From assembly GCA_013619035.1 (NCBI GenBank), contig JABXKX010000291.1, forward strand, positions 1 through 5,914: a stretch of DNA of 5,914 nt, written 5' to 3'. The notes beneath the pieces were generated by a model. It saw nothing but the letters and a program-made list of their open reading frames with translations. It searched no databases and was not told the origin of the DNA. Source of the stretch: Peptostreptococcaceae bacterium. GTDB taxonomy: Bacteria > Bacillota_A > Clostridia > Peptostreptococcales > Acidaminobacteraceae. The translations under genes and the position numbers were made by a program. Shown here piece by piece: positions 5,201-5,914 of the stretch. How positions within the stretch are numbered: position 1 is the stretch's first letter; each line of letters begins with the position of its first letter.

Positions 5201-5914
5201 CTAATAACTTGCGTTGATTTTAGTAATAATGTCTTCAATAATAGATTCATTATATTGTCCAGAATTTTCATCAATAGCAGTTACCATTTGATCTAATAGT
5301 CTAGACATTTGAGTATATGAGTACCGGTCTCTAATTTTTCTAAAATCGGATAATGTATCATATTTATACAATGTTACACGTGAAGTCAAAATTTCAGTAT
5401 TGTCTTCATTTGTAACCATTGTAATAAAATAATCTATATATGTTTCTCTTAACATATCAAAATAAACTGAATCCGGGTATTTTTTTAAATAAACTTCAAT
5501 TTGATTTACTTGATAAGCGATCTCTTCAATATCCATTAAAATCATATCTTCAGTCTTTACAATATTCCGACTTTTACTCACCAAAATATCAGCAATGTCT
5601 TTTGTCGCTTCTGAGTAATAATCATCATACCTTACAATAAAAGATGCATAATCCGGAAAAATATAATATCGATTTTCGAATTTTCTAATCTGATACCCAC
5701 CAGTGATAATCATATGCAACTTATCTATATAGTCATCCAAATCAGGATACAATGCTAATGCTTCTTGAGTCACTTCATAATTGTCCAGATAGGTGCTAGT
5801 TAGACGATTGGTATAATCCTTAGTAATATAGAGAAATTCAGGTTCATCAACAAGATTTTTCAACTCTATATAATCTGTTTCGACTTTATTAATCAGTTTA
5901 TAAATCAGGATATC
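5201..5914 (-). CDS. tyrosine-rich helical protein, unknown, N-terminus outside the window
   Basis: The last 237 codons of a gene whose start lies beyond the right edge. The frame stays open to base 5914, so the TTG at 5863 should not be taken as the start. I do not recognise the family. The visible part is soluble, acidic, mostly helical in appearance, has no cysteine and no membrane segment, and is rich in tyrosine (about 27 of 237 by my count), often beside Asp (DY, YD, YYS). It ends 15 bases before the GTG of the kinase with no terminator between, so it is cotranscribed with the triad and is a candidate partner or substrate. XpaC/TelA-type proteins sometimes occur near Ter systems; I considered that family but see no motif to support it. 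The stop is TAG. Confidence 0.8.
   Translation of the reverse strand, partial: DILIYKLINKVETDYIELKNLVDEPEFLYITKDYTNRLTSTYLDNYEVTQEALALYPDLDDYIDKLHMIITGGYQIRKFENRYYIFPDYASFIVRYDDYYSEATKDIADILVSKSRNIVKTEDMILMDIEEIAYQVNQIEVYLKKYPDSVYFDMLRETYIDYFITMVTNEDNTEILTSRVTLYKYDTLSDFRKIRDRYSYTQMSRLLDQMVTAIDENSGQYNESIIEDIITKINASY

Noticed and set aside
5440..5640. Plus-strand frame antisense to the tyrosine-rich protein
   Set aside because: It has no Shine-Dalgarno and low-complexity Leu/Gln/Ser composition expected of the reverse strand of a Tyr/Asp/Lys-rich gene.
5861..5863. TTG as the start of the tyrosine-rich protein
   Set aside because: The same frame stays open through all 17 codons to the window edge and no Shine-Dalgarno precedes the TTG, so the gene is simply cut by the edge.
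1..5914. CRISPR array, insertion sequence, toxin-antitoxin pair or tRNA gene
   Set aside because: I saw no direct-repeat arrays, no transposase motifs or flanking inverted repeats, no toxin-antitoxin layout and no tRNA cloverleaf signatures.

Overview
The window is AT-rich (about one third G+C by eye). Its ribosome binding sites are strong AGGAGG or GGAGGTG types, genes are tightly packed, and start codons include GTG. This points to a low-GC Gram-positive lineage (Bacillota) or a related wall-less group such as Acholeplasma. All seven visible stop codons are TAA or TAG. No in-frame TGA interrupts the long reading frames, so the standard bacterial code fits. I cannot name the species.

Layout from left to right. 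Positions 1-288 are a spacer with no convincing complete gene. It holds a strong Shine-Dalgarno near the left edge that may serve a minus-strand gene leaving the window. A small minus-strand gene (289-663) encodes a protein with one N-terminal membrane anchor. It is divergent from a plus-strand HAD-family phosphatase (739-1467) across a 75-bp promoter-bearing gap. The HAD gene meets a minus-strand PHP-family phosphatase (1464-2279) tail to tail. Their stop codons share one CTAG, inside a 13-bp perfect hairpin that ends in a T-run.

The rest of the window is one minus-strand operon, transcribed from right to left: an unrecognised tyrosine-rich protein (cut by the right edge), a protein kinase with a Cys4 zinc-binding motif and an FHA-like tail, a VWA-domain protein, a PP2C phosphatase, and then the PHP phosphatase. 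Gaps between these genes run from 15 bp to a 1-base overlap.

Kinase, VWA and PP2C together form the phosphorylation triad known from comparative genomics as TerY-P (related to E. coli yegI/yegL/yegK). The inferred circuit is that the kinase and PP2C protein set opposing phosphorylation states on a target, while the VWA protein acts as a metal-dependent adaptor. The tyrosine-rich protein and the PHP enzyme are the less expected members and are the best candidates for lineage-specific partners. No TerD, TerC or TelA gene is visible here. The triad itself is a known type; what is new or unusual lies in its company and in the fine structure of the junctions.
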